Origin: PMG-095 sp049324695
GTDB lineage: Bacteria > Myxococcota_A > Polyangia > Polyangiales > Polyangiaceae
DNA: 64,000 nucleotides
Direction of reading: 5' to 3'
Assembly: GCA_049324695.1 (NCBI GenBank)
Contig: JBMOMJ010000067.1
Coordinates: 62,001-126,000 of the forward strand
The first letter of the stretch is position 1, and each line of letters begins with the position of its first letter. Of this stretch, positions 8,194-16,075 are shown piece after piece. A program made the translations under genes and the position numbers. The notes below the pieces were generated by a model. That model saw only the letters and a program-made list of their open reading frames with translations. It was not told where the DNA came from and did not search any database.

Positions 8194-8895
8194 TCAGGCG
8201 TCGAGCAAGCCGCGCGCGGCGGCCTCTTCCTCGGTGCGCATGAGCTTCGACGCCGAAATGGCGAGACGCGAGCGCGACCACAAGAGCAAGATCGCGAACA
8301 GGGTCATTGCGACGAAGCCCATCAACAATGCGTGCTTCATGTCGGGGTGACGCAGCCCGCCGCCGCCCTTCGTCACGACCGTGGGATGATTGCCGCCCCA
8401 TTTTTGCACCGAGTAATGGATGATCGGCAGGTTGACGGTGCCGAGCACACCCAGCGCGGCCGCAAACCGGCGCTCCGCGTCACCGTTGCCACCGAACGCG
8501 CGCAGCACCACGACTGAAATGTAGATGAGCACGCTGAGTAGCGTGGTCGTGAGGCGGGGATCCCAAGTCCAATAGACGCCCCACGCTTTCTTGGCCCAGA
8601 GTGGACCGCTCACCAGCATCATGCAGCCGAACATCACGGCACATTCGGCGCTGGCCTTGGCGACGGCGTCGCGCGCGTCGGTTGCACCGAAGAGGTACAG
8701 CGCGCTCGCCACCATGCAAACCGCGCCGCACAGGTACATCGCGTACGCAGCCGGAGCGTGGAAGTAGAGAATTTTTTGCGCCACGCCACCGGCCTGTAAC
8801 TGCGCCGTTGGCGCCTTCAGTACGATGAACGCAATCAGGTACGTGAAGGTGACGAACGTGAGCCCTACGAGCACTTCGAATGCACGGCGATGCAC
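8194..8895 (-). CDS. ccmC: Haem exporter / cytochrome c biogenesis protein CcmC
   Basis: A 233-residue, six-span membrane protein from GTG 8895. It carries the tryptophan-rich haem-handling motif AWGVYWTWDPRLT and conserved His residues in KILYFHAPAAYAMYL and NLPIIHYSVQKWGG. CcmC presents haem to the chaperone CcmE at the periplasmic face. It heads a minus-strand run with a CcmD-like protein, a 41-residue protein and an acyl-CoA dehydrogenase. CcmA, B, E and F are not in the window, so the ccm genes appear split. Confidence 0.93.
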   Translation of the reverse strand: MHRRAFEVLVGLTFVTFTYLIAFIVLKAPTAQLQAGGVAQKILYFHAPAAYAMYLCGAVCMVASALYLFGATDARDAVAKASAECAVMFGCMMLVSGPLWAKKAWGVYWTWDPRLTTTLLSVLIYISVVVLRAFGGNGDAERRFAAALGVLGTVNLPIIHYSVQKWGGNHPTVVTKGGGGLRHPDMKHALLMGFVAMTLFAILLLWSRSRLAISASKLMRTEEEAAARGLLDA

Positions 8896-8940
8896 GCCCC
8901 GGAGACTAGCACGGCTCGGTTCCCGGGGTGCGAGGACGCT

Positions 8941-10365
8941 TCAGACCTTGCAGGTGGCGAGCGCCAGCAGCGCGCTGATCTTGGCTTGGAGCAGCTGGAA
9001 TTCGCGTACCGCCAAGTCCAGCTCCGCTTGCCGCAACACCTTGGCTGCGTCGACTAGGTCGAAGCTGGTCCCTGTGCCGTTTACGTAGGCAATGCGTGTG
9101 AGGCGCGCGCGCTCCGCTGCAATGTCACGGCCTTTTTGCGAAACCGTGAGCCTCGCCTCCGCAACTTGAACACCGCGCACGGCCTGGTTCACTTCGATGA
9201 GAGCGCGCCGGCGCGCATCCGCGAGGCGTTGCTCGGCGACGGTTAGATCGCTGCGGCGCGCCGCACGTTGGCCGTAGCGCGCGCCGCCGTCGTAGATGTT
9301 CCAGTTGAGCACGGCGCCGATCGTCCAAGTTTCCTTGCGCCAGTTCGGCGACATGTACTCGCTCGAATAACCGGTCAGCGTGGAGACCGCATCGATGGTT
9401 GGTACGAACGCGTAGTCGACCGATTTCACGTTGCGTTCGGCGATGTTCCTGGCAGCGCTGGCGGCGCGTACGTCCGGGCGCAAGTCGACGCCGGCTTCGC
9501 GTGTGCAGCTCGCTGCTGCGTCGTTGGCGAGCGCGTCGAGACGAATGTCCGGCGTGACTCCCCACGGCTCCGGCGAGCCGAGTGCGTCGCCCAGCGCTTC
9601 GCGCGCACGCCGCAAGGCTTCGTCGGCGGCAACGACCTGAGCGCGCGAATCCGACACCTCTTGCTCGATGCGCAGCACATCCACCGCGCTGGCAGCGCCG
9701 AGCGCCGCGCGTCGCTTGGTCAAGTCGAGGTTTGAGAGCCCGCTCGCGAGTGCGACGCGACTGACCTCTACCAAGCGCTCGTTGGTGACTACTGACACGA
9801 TGTTTGCTGCGACCAGCGCAATCAGCTGCCGCTCCACGTCCTTGGCGGTTAGATTTGCGCTGTCGATGGCGTCGCGAGCCGTTCCGTAGTCGTACCAGGC
9901 GCGCGACGCGAGCAACGGCACTGTGAGCGTCAGCGCGGCCGAGAGTTGTACCGGCGGACGCGGCAACTCCACGGTGGTCGTCGCGCCGAAGGCGGGGCCG
10001 GTGTTGCGAATCAAATGATCGGTCAGCACCGCGCGCCCTGCGAGCTGCGGCAAGGCTGGGGCGAGTGCACTCCGCGCCTGCGCGCGCGCTAGCTCAATCT
10101 GTGCGCGCGCCGTCTTGAGCGTGGTCGAGTTCTGACGCACGATCTGCAGCGCTTCTTGCCAAGTGGTCAGCATGTGCGCTGGCGGCGCCGGCGTGACCAT
10201 CATGGGGTCGTCGACTTTGGGCAGAGCTGGTTCGGCAGGGTTGGTCGCAGCTTCAGCGGGCTTGGCAACGGGAGCGGGCGCGTTGGCAGCAGGTGCCTGC
10301 GCTCGAACAGGAGCCGTGATTAGCCAAGCAACCGCCCCCAGGCGAAGGGTCTGGCCGAATTTCAT
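8941..10365 (-). CDS. TolC-family outer membrane efflux protein
   Basis: A 474-residue protein with a cleavable signal ending PVRAQA, a Pro/Ala-rich spacer to about residue 55, and then two long outer-membrane-factor repeats typical of TolC proteins (for example SALAPALPQLAGRA, and GAVLNWNIYDGGARYGQRAA near the end of the second half). Such proteins form trimeric channels that join inner-membrane pumps to the outside. No pump or adaptor gene is adjacent, so its partner is elsewhere. It starts about 110 bp after the end of the TPR gene. Confidence 0.88.
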   Translation of the reverse strand: MKFGQTLRLGAVAWLITAPVRAQAPAANAPAPVAKPAEAATNPAEPALPKVDDPMMVTPAPPAHMLTTWQEALQIVRQNSTTLKTARAQIELARAQARSALAPALPQLAGRAVLTDHLIRNTGPAFGATTTVELPRPPVQLSAALTLTVPLLASRAWYDYGTARDAIDSANLTAKDVERQLIALVAANIVSVVTNERLVEVSRVALASGLSNLDLTKRRAALGAASAVDVLRIEQEVSDSRAQVVAADEALRRAREALGDALGSPEPWGVTPDIRLDALANDAAASCTREAGVDLRPDVRAASAARNIAERNVKSVDYAFVPTIDAVSTLTGYSSEYMSPNWRKETWTIGAVLNWNIYDGGARYGQRAARRSDLTVAEQRLADARRRALIEVNQAVRGVQVAEARLTVSQKGRDIAAERARLTRIAYVNGTGTSFDLVDAAKVLRQAELDLAVREFQLLQAKISALLALATCKV

Positions 10366-10476
10366 GGCCGGGTGAATAGCACGGCTCGAGCCGTGTCGAG
10401 CAGCAACGCCGCGCGATGAAATCTGCGCGGCAGGCCGAAAATGCGCGATCGTCCAGAGGGCGCTAGCTCGGTTTGT

Positions 10477-11055
10477 TCAGGGCGCGCTTTCGCCCAGCCA
10501 ACTCGCGAGCGTCGCCTGCGCGCGGGCTCGATCACCGCTGAAAACCTCGATGAGCAGCCGCTCCGCTTCTCGACGGCGACCCACGCGGCAAAGTGCATGC
10601 GAAAGAGAGCTCTTTATCTCCGGCTCGTCCGGTGCACCTCGTAGCGCGCGGCGCAGGTGCGGCACCGCCGAGAGCGGCCGATTGAAGGCTACGTCGAGCA
10701 GATGACCAAGGTTGTGCTCGTGCTCTGGCGAAAGGGGAGCGAGCTCCAGCGCCCGCCGATGAGCGCGCAGCGCGGAACGGTAGTGTCCGAGAAGGGTGTG
10801 GGCGATCCCCAGCACGCTCCATGTTCGCTCGTCCTCGCGACATCGCAGCGCGTCCGAAGCCATGCGCGCCGCGAGCCAGGGATCACTCTCCAACAACATG
10901 CTCGCGAGCTCCACGCGCGCGAAGCGTCGCTCTTCGGAACCCTCGGGGGCGGCTGCAACGAGACGCCGCAACATCGCGGCTAGCTCGCGCGGAGGAAAGC
11001 GATGGGCCTTGGCCCACTTCACATCTCCGACCATTCGCTCGAGCTCGCGGGGCAT
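10477..11055 (-). CDS. TPR-repeat protein (hypothetical)
   Basis: A 192-residue protein with no signal peptide. Repeated helix pairs such as GIAHTLLGHYRSALRAHRRA and LSHALCRVGRRREAERLL have TPR spacing and the expected small and aromatic positions; about four repeats can be drawn. It is likely a cytoplasmic protein-binding scaffold. It lies 35 bp after the DEAD-box helicase gene on the same strand, so the two may be co-transcribed. The partner is unknown. Confidence 0.6.
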   Translation of the reverse strand: MPRELERMVGDVKWAKAHRFPPRELAAMLRRLVAAAPEGSEERRFARVELASMLLESDPWLAARMASDALRCREDERTWSVLGIAHTLLGHYRSALRAHRRALELAPLSPEHEHNLGHLLDVAFNRPLSAVPHLRRALRGAPDEPEIKSSLSHALCRVGRRREAERLLIEVFSGDRARAQATLASWLGESAP

Positions 11056-11090
11056 CCGTCCCCCTCATTTTCGCCGAGTCGCCGGATTTT

Positions 11091-13010
11091 TCAAACGCTC
11101 TCGTCGATTTCCTGCTCGTCGTCGGCGAGGCCGCGCTCTTGACCACCCCCGCGAGATGGCTCAGCCTTCAGCGTACGCCCTGCCAAGGTGGCGCCATCCA
11201 GAGCTTCGATCACGCGGTCGAGCTCGTTGGCCACGACCGCGACGAAAGCGTTGCGCTGGCGTACGCGAATGTAGACGATCGACTCCGCTGGCACGCCACG
11301 TGCTTCCAACAGGCGCTCGTAGTCACTCGGCTTCGCGCCGTTACGCCGTCCGATGTTCGCGTAGATTTCGGCCACATCCGGCCCCAGCCCAGGCCCGGAT
11401 CCACGCTCGTTCGCAACCCGTGCAGGTTGCGCTTCACTCGGTTGCGGCGCGCGGGGCTCCGGCTGTGCAGCGCGGGGCTCCGGTTGTGCAGCGCGGCGTT
11501 CCGGGGCGCGCGCTTCCGAAGAAGGCTCCAGCTGGCGCGCTTCTCGCGCTCGCGGCGCGGGCGGCTCTTCGGCGCTGGGCGCCGCACCTTCGTTGCGCTG
11601 ATCGTTCGTGCGATTGCTTGCGTCGACTCGACGCGCCTCGGGCTCACGTGCTCGCGGTGCTTTCGCGCGTCGTGTCGCCGTGGCGTCCTCCTGCGCGTCG
11701 GGGCGAGCACCGAGGTGATCGCGGAGAAGACCTGCAACGATGAGCTCGGCTTGTTCGTGCGTTAACAAGCGGCGCGCAAGCGCCAAATCGTCCGGGTGGT
11801 GCCGGCGTTGCCCGAAACCTTCGGCGAACCAAGTAACGAGATCCGTTTCGGCGCGCGTCTTGCGTTCGCTCGCACTAGGTAGCTGTCGCTCGATTGGCTT
11901 CAGCTTGTAAGTGAGGCGCAGGATGTACAGGTTGCCGATGTCGCTCGGTTCAATCAGCGAAATCGCATTGCCGGTGCGGCCTGCGCGCCCGGTGCGACCC
12001 GTGCGGTGCACATAGCTCTCGGCGGATTCGGGAAAATCGAAATTGATGACGTGCGTGAGATGCGAGATGTCGATGCCGCGCGACGCGACGTCGGTGCAAA
12101 CCAAGAAACGCAACTTACCTTCACGCGTGGCGGCCATCACCCGCTCGCGATCGTTCTGCGGCAAGTCCGCGTTCAACCAATCCGCCGAGTAGCCCTGTTG
12201 ATTCAGCTCGGCGGCGACGTACTTGGTTTGGTCGCGCGTATTGCAGAAGATAATCGCGCTCTCCGGGTTCTCTGTCTCGATCACCTGAATCAGCTCACCG
12301 AGCTTGTCGCCACGGCTCAAGTAGACGAAGTGCTGAATCGAGAGGGCGCCGATGTGATCGCCACTCAGCGTGATGAACTCAGGATTGCGCAGGCGCGTCT
12401 CCGCCATGCGTCGGATATCGGCGGGCAACGTCGCGCTGAACAGCAAGGTTTGACGCGACTCGGGAAGCTGCGAAAAGATCTCGTTGATCTGCGGCAAAAA
12501 GCCCATCGAGAGCATTTCGTCGCTCTCGTCGAGCACGACGGCGCGCACCGCCCTGGGATCTAAAGTGCCGCGCCCGAGGTGATCGAGCACGCGACCTGGG
12601 GTACCCACCAAAATCTGCGCGCCCGCGCGGATCTGATCGATCTGGCGAGGCATGGGTGCGCCGCCGTACACCGCCACGACACGGGTGCCGCGATACTTGG
12701 CGAGCGCTTCGAGTTCGCGCGTCACTTGCAGCGCAAGCTCGCGGGTTGGGCAGAGCACCAGCGCCTGCACGCTGGCTTCCTTGCGGCGCACGATCGAATC
12801 GATCAGCGGCAAGCCAAACGCGGCGGTCTTTCCGGTCCCCGTGCGCGCTTGCACCACCAGGTCGCGCCCGCGCGACGCGGGCTCGAACACCGCGCGCTGC
12901 ACCGGCGTTGGGTGCACGTAACCAAGATCATCAATCGCGCGGCGCAGCTCACCTGAAAGGGGAATTACGTCGAAGGTGGGCGGCGGAGTGGCGTCGGTTG
13001 CTGAGGCCAT
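11091..13010 (-). CDS. DEAD-box ATP-dependent RNA helicase (CsdA/DbpA-like)
   Basis: A 639-residue helicase with motifs in order: ARTGTGKTA (I), PTRELALQ (Ia), GTPGRVLDH (Ib), LDESDEML (II), SAT (III), TDVASRGID (V) and HRTGRTGRAG (VI). Motif II reads DESD rather than DEAD. The Q-motif region is present near residue 30. After the two RecA domains come a helical region, a charged Pro/Glu/Arg linker with short AQPEPRA repeats, and a C-terminal domain (about 545-620) that resembles the DbpA/CsdA RNA-binding RRM. Likely roles are ribosome assembly or cold adaptation. Confidence 0.93.
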   Translation of the reverse strand: MASATDATPPPTFDVIPLSGELRRAIDDLGYVHPTPVQRAVFEPASRGRDLVVQARTGTGKTAAFGLPLIDSIVRRKEASVQALVLCPTRELALQVTRELEALAKYRGTRVVAVYGGAPMPRQIDQIRAGAQILVGTPGRVLDHLGRGTLDPRAVRAVVLDESDEMLSMGFLPQINEIFSQLPESRQTLLFSATLPADIRRMAETRLRNPEFITLSGDHIGALSIQHFVYLSRGDKLGELIQVIETENPESAIIFCNTRDQTKYVAAELNQQGYSADWLNADLPQNDRERVMAATREGKLRFLVCTDVASRGIDISHLTHVINFDFPESAESYVHRTGRTGRAGRTGNAISLIEPSDIGNLYILRLTYKLKPIERQLPSASERKTRAETDLVTWFAEGFGQRRHHPDDLALARRLLTHEQAELIVAGLLRDHLGARPDAQEDATATRRAKAPRAREPEARRVDASNRTNDQRNEGAAPSAEEPPAPRAREARQLEPSSEARAPERRAAQPEPRAAQPEPRAPQPSEAQPARVANERGSGPGLGPDVAEIYANIGRRNGAKPSDYERLLEARGVPAESIVYIRVRQRNAFVAVVANELDRVIEALDGATLAGRTLKAEPSRGGGQERGLADDEQEIDESV

Positions 13011-13017
13011 CGATCAA

Positions 13018-13500
13018 TCAATCTTTGCTGGGGGATGCCGAGTGGCCCGCGAGCTCGCGCCGGATGGCGTCCGCGCGACGGCGCTGGTTTGCAAGGGCGC
13101 CCGCCTCATACCGCACCGCGTGCTCCTCGGCATAGCGCAGCGCATCGATGTCCGAGAGGGCGCGGAGGGCGATTGCGTCGCCCTCACAATCTTGGTCGAG
13201 ACGGGGACGGGCATTCCATTCCGGCATCAAAGCCTGGCGGAAGCGGTCGAGCGCCGCTCTTTCGTGGGCCTCTTCGGCGGCCGCGCGCCTGGCGCGCCGA
13301 ATTGCGCTTTCTAGCCCTAGGACTCCTTGCCGACAGTCGCCCTGCGGCAGTAATCGAGGCGGCCAAAACACCTGTCCCAGGATTTGCGCCGTCCAAATCG
13401 CGGTGGCACCAGCGACTGGGATCGCAAACGCCAGGATTCCTAGCCGGCGGCCCAGACGGCTCGCGCGGGGGCGGGACTCAGCTGTTGGCACGGCTCGCAT
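13018..13500 (-). CDS. Hypothetical single-span membrane protein
   Basis: From the ATG at 13500 it has 160 residues: a short basic N-terminus, one membrane helix (LGILAFAIPVAGATAIWTAQ, about 23-42), then a charged region with two Cys (in QGDCRQG and DQDCEGD) and long Ala/Arg/Glu-rich helices that may form a coiled coil. The topology suggests a periplasmic or extracellular domain. An in-frame extension to 13587 is possible. It ends 7 bp before the helicase start. No family is recognised. Confidence 0.5.
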   Translation of the reverse strand: MRAVPTAESRPRASRLGRRLGILAFAIPVAGATAIWTAQILGQVFWPPRLLPQGDCRQGVLGLESAIRRARRAAAEEAHERAALDRFRQALMPEWNARPRLDQDCEGDAIALRALSDIDALRYAEEHAVRYEAGALANQRRRADAIRRELAGHSASPSKD

Positions 13501-13651
13501 TTGCCTATATCGAGGCCCGCCGTCAAACGCGCGCCCAACATCGGGTCCTCCGTTCACTAGAGCAGAGCGGGTCCCGCGTGATTCCATCTACAGTGCACGA
13601 ATGGGCTCATGGGCCTAATTCTGGTTTGCGCGCACAAATGCCCGAGCCTCG

Positions 13652-13680
13652 TTGACCTCGGCACCGGCCTCCCCCATAGT
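13652..13680 (+). promoter_or_regulatory. Sigma-70-type promoter for the polyprenyl synthase gene
   Basis: TTGACC at 13652-13657 and CATAGT at 13675-13680 are separated by exactly 17 bp. Transcription would start near 13687, upstream of the GTG at 13731 but downstream of the alternative TTG at 13680. It therefore also supports the shorter start of the downstream gene. Confidence 0.5.
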
Positions 13681-13730
13681 TGTTTCACAACAATTTGAAA
13701 CCTCAGAAACTCGAAAGGACTTCGCCTCTG

Positions 13731-14753
13731 GTGCTGGACGCCGCGGTGAGTACATTGGTGACCTCCAGCAACGTGACTGAGGCAGGCCCGCGCGTTTCCG
13801 AGCGCCTAGCGTCCATCCAGAGCCTCTTGGCCGACGACCTGGCGTGGGTGGAGGCCTCGCTCGAAAAGGTTTGCGGCGATGGTCCGCAGCCGGCGGTGGA
13901 CGCGGCTCGTCACTTGGTTTTGCGCGGCGGCAAGCGCGTGCGACCGATGGCGCTGTTGTTGGCAGCGGCGTGCTTCGGCCCGATTCCAGCGGCCGCGCGC
14001 GAAATGGCGCTGGTGTCGGAGTTGGTGCACTCCGCGACGCTCCTACACGACGACGTGATCGACGACGGAATGGATCGTCGTGGCGCGAAGGCCTCGCGCC
14101 TGATCTGGGGCAACGCGGTCAGCGTGTTGTCGGGCGACTTGCTGCTCGTCCACGCGCTCGAACGCACGCAGCGCTTCGCACCGGACGTGATGCCGGAGCT
14201 CATCGAAACGCTGCGGCGCTTGGTGGACGGCGAAATCATTCAGCTGCGCGGCCGCGCCGAGCTCGACATGTCCGAAGCGACTTACGATCGCATCCTGCGA
14301 GACAAAACAGCGTCGCTGTTCGATTGGTCCACGCGCACCGGCGCGCGCATCGCGGGTGCGAGCGTCGCCGATCAAGAGCGCCTGGCGCGCTTCGGAGCGA
14401 TGCTCGGCTTCGCGTTCCAGCTCGTCGACGACGTGCTCGACTACTCCGGGCCGCTGACGGGCAAGACTCTGCTGACTGACCTGCAAGAGGGAAAGCTCAC
14501 ACTGCCCTTGGTCTTGACGGTCGCGCGCATGCCCGAGCTGGTCGCTCCGCTCAAACGCATTCACGCCGGCGATCGCGAAGCGGTTCCACTCGTGAGCCGC
14601 GCCGTAGTCGAAAGTGGCGCTTGTGATGAAGTGCGCCGCCGCGCCATCGAGTGCACCCGCCAAGCCGTCGCAGCACTCGTAGAAGTCGACCCCAGCCCCG
14701 CCCGCAGCGTACTCGAACACGTCGCCAGCGAGCTCGCCAGCCGCGCCGCGTAG
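13731..14753 (+). CDS. Trans-polyprenyl diphosphate synthase (octaprenyl/heptaprenyl type)
   Basis: About 340 residues with both aspartate-rich motifs: LLHDDVIDD (first) and FQLVDDVLDY (second), plus GGKRVRP near the start and DLQEGKLTLPL after the second motif. It extends farnesyl or geranylgeranyl diphosphate with isopentenyl units, usually to make the side chain of a respiratory quinone. Chain length cannot be fixed by eye. The GTG at 13731 is chosen because AAAGGA lies about 11 nt before it and a promoter overlaps the earlier TTG start. Confidence 0.9.
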   Translation: MLDAAVSTLVTSSNVTEAGPRVSERLASIQSLLADDLAWVEASLEKVCGDGPQPAVDAARHLVLRGGKRVRPMALLLAAACFGPIPAAAREMALVSELVHSATLLHDDVIDDGMDRRGAKASRLIWGNAVSVLSGDLLLVHALERTQRFAPDVMPELIETLRRLVDGEIIQLRGRAELDMSEATYDRILRDKTASLFDWSTRTGARIAGASVADQERLARFGAMLGFAFQLVDDVLDYSGPLTGKTLLTDLQEGKLTLPLVLTVARMPELVAPLKRIHAGDREAVPLVSRAVVESGACDEVRRRAIECTRQAVAALVEVDPSPARSVLEHVASELASRAA

Positions 14754-14791
14754 CCGTTCGCAACGCTCTCAGGCGTGAAGGCCCTTTGGGG

Positions 14792-14855
14792 TTGGGGCCC
14801 CAAAAGGTGGGGCCCCGAGCCGGCTTCGCCGGGCGGGGCGGAGGACGGAGTCCTC
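14792..14855. repeat. Cluster of short GC-rich palindromes
   Basis: Three hairpin-forming units lie back to back after the synthase gene: TTGGGGCCCCAA (14792-14803, with a second GGGGCCCC at 14809-14816), CCGGC-TTC-GCCGG (14820-14832) and GAGGAC-GGA-GTCCTC (14841-14855). Together with the longer stem just downstream they fill the convergent intergenic gap. They could be terminators or a REP-like palindromic element. Confidence 0.45.
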
Positions 14856-14868
14856 CGACAAACTGGAC

Positions 14869-14917
14869 TGAACTAGGTTAGCGCGTGATCGGAGATCACG
14901 CTGGCTGACCTAGTTCA
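14869..14917. terminator. Long inverted repeat, probable bidirectional terminator
   Basis: TGAACTAGGTTAGCGCGTGATC pairs with GATCACGCTGGCTGACCTAGTTCA around a 3-nt loop, with one mismatch and a two-base bulge. It sits between the convergent synthase and TPR genes, and its right arm includes the stop codon of the TPR gene. Such overlap of a stem with a stop codon is typical of compact terminators. Confidence 0.6.
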
Positions 14918-15905
14918 AAGCGCGTTCGGGGTCGCTTGCGAGCTCGGGCTCGAGGAACGTCGCGGTGATTTCGCGTTCGAGTGCGCTGAGCACTTCGGCT
15001 TCGACCTGTTCGACCGAACCCGCCAGGCGCTCCACGTTGCGCTGATAAACGAACACGCGGGCGCTCAGAGTAGAACCAGCGGTACCAACTCCATCGATGA
15101 GCAGCAGCGCGCGTGGATCGACGCCGTCGACCACTACCTCTACGCCGGGCACGTCCGCGACGTAGATTTCTTCTTCGCGCAGGTACGAGCGCAAGTGATC
15201 GTCCAGCGAGGCGAAAGCGCGCTTGGCAGTGAGCTCGAACGTCTCGTGCGAGAGCGTCCAGGGCGGGGGATTCACTTCCAAATCGAGCTCGCGTGAACGC
15301 AAGAAAGCTTGCGTGGCAGCGCGGGTATCGCCGCGCTCATCGCGCACGAGACCGAGATAGTAGAAGGCCTCTGGATTTTTGGGGTTCGCACGTGCGGCTT
15401 CTTCGATCAGCGGTTGCGCATGCTCGATGTCGCCGATTTCGTAGTAGGCCCGCCCAACCAAAAAAACATGGCTCGGGTTCTCGAACGGACCTTCGGGAAA
15501 ACGCGCGCACACCTCGGCGGCCTCGTCGATCTCGCCTTTACCGAGCAGCGCGTCGAACTTCAAAAGCAGTGCGTCGACGGTCTCGTCGTCGGTTTCGGCC
15601 AAGTCGAGCGCCTGATCGCACATGCTGATGGCTTCGTCGAACTCGCCGAGTGGATGAATGTAGACCTCGGCGGCGTTCAACATCGCCTCGAGGTACGTGT
15701 CGTCGAGTGCGATGGCTTGACGATAATGATCGATGGCTTCCTCGTACTCGCCCTTCAGCGCGGCGACATAGCCGAGCAGGTTGTACGCCTCCGGCGATTG
15801 GCTATCGATCTCGAGTGCGCGGCGCGCAGAGACCTCGGCACCGCGCGGGTCACCGCGCTGAACCAGATCCCAACCGCGATCGAGGTGAGCCGAGAATTGA
15901 TCCAT
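14910..15905 (-). CDS. TPR protein with degenerate minimal-zincin C-terminal domain
   Basis: A 331-residue protein without a signal peptide. Residues 1-210 form about five to six TPR units (for example SPEAYNLLGYVAALKGEYEE and NPKNPEAFYYLGLVRDERGD). Residues about 230-320 resemble the small zincin domain (Zincin_1) found in acidic metallopeptidases, including a strand like RVFVYQRNVERLA. At the place of the zinc-binding HEIGHHF the protein has REITATF (311-317), so both metal His are lost while Glu remains. It is probably a non-enzymatic binding module. It is encoded alone, convergent to the polyprenyl synthase. Confidence 0.65.
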   Translation of the reverse strand: MDQFSAHLDRGWDLVQRGDPRGAEVSARRALEIDSQSPEAYNLLGYVAALKGEYEEAIDHYRQAIALDDTYLEAMLNAAEVYIHPLGEFDEAISMCDQALDLAETDDETVDALLLKFDALLGKGEIDEAAEVCARFPEGPFENPSHVFLVGRAYYEIGDIEHAQPLIEEAARANPKNPEAFYYLGLVRDERGDTRAATQAFLRSRELDLEVNPPPWTLSHETFELTAKRAFASLDDHLRSYLREEEIYVADVPGVEVVVDGVDPRALLLIDGVGTAGSTLSARVFVYQRNVERLAGSVEQVEAEVLSALEREITATFLEPELASDPERALN

Positions 15906-16075
15906 GGAGCCGAGGTGATGGTCCGGAGGCGAGTCTCCGTCAACTCCATCCGGCCTCGAGGCGCGGACCTTAAGGGGGCGCGCGGCGCGGGCTTTTTTCA
16001 GGCTCGGCCAAAGGGCCGTCGGTTCAACAGTCTCCTACGCTGCTCGCAACACGCCACTCCACGGAGTGGATGCGC

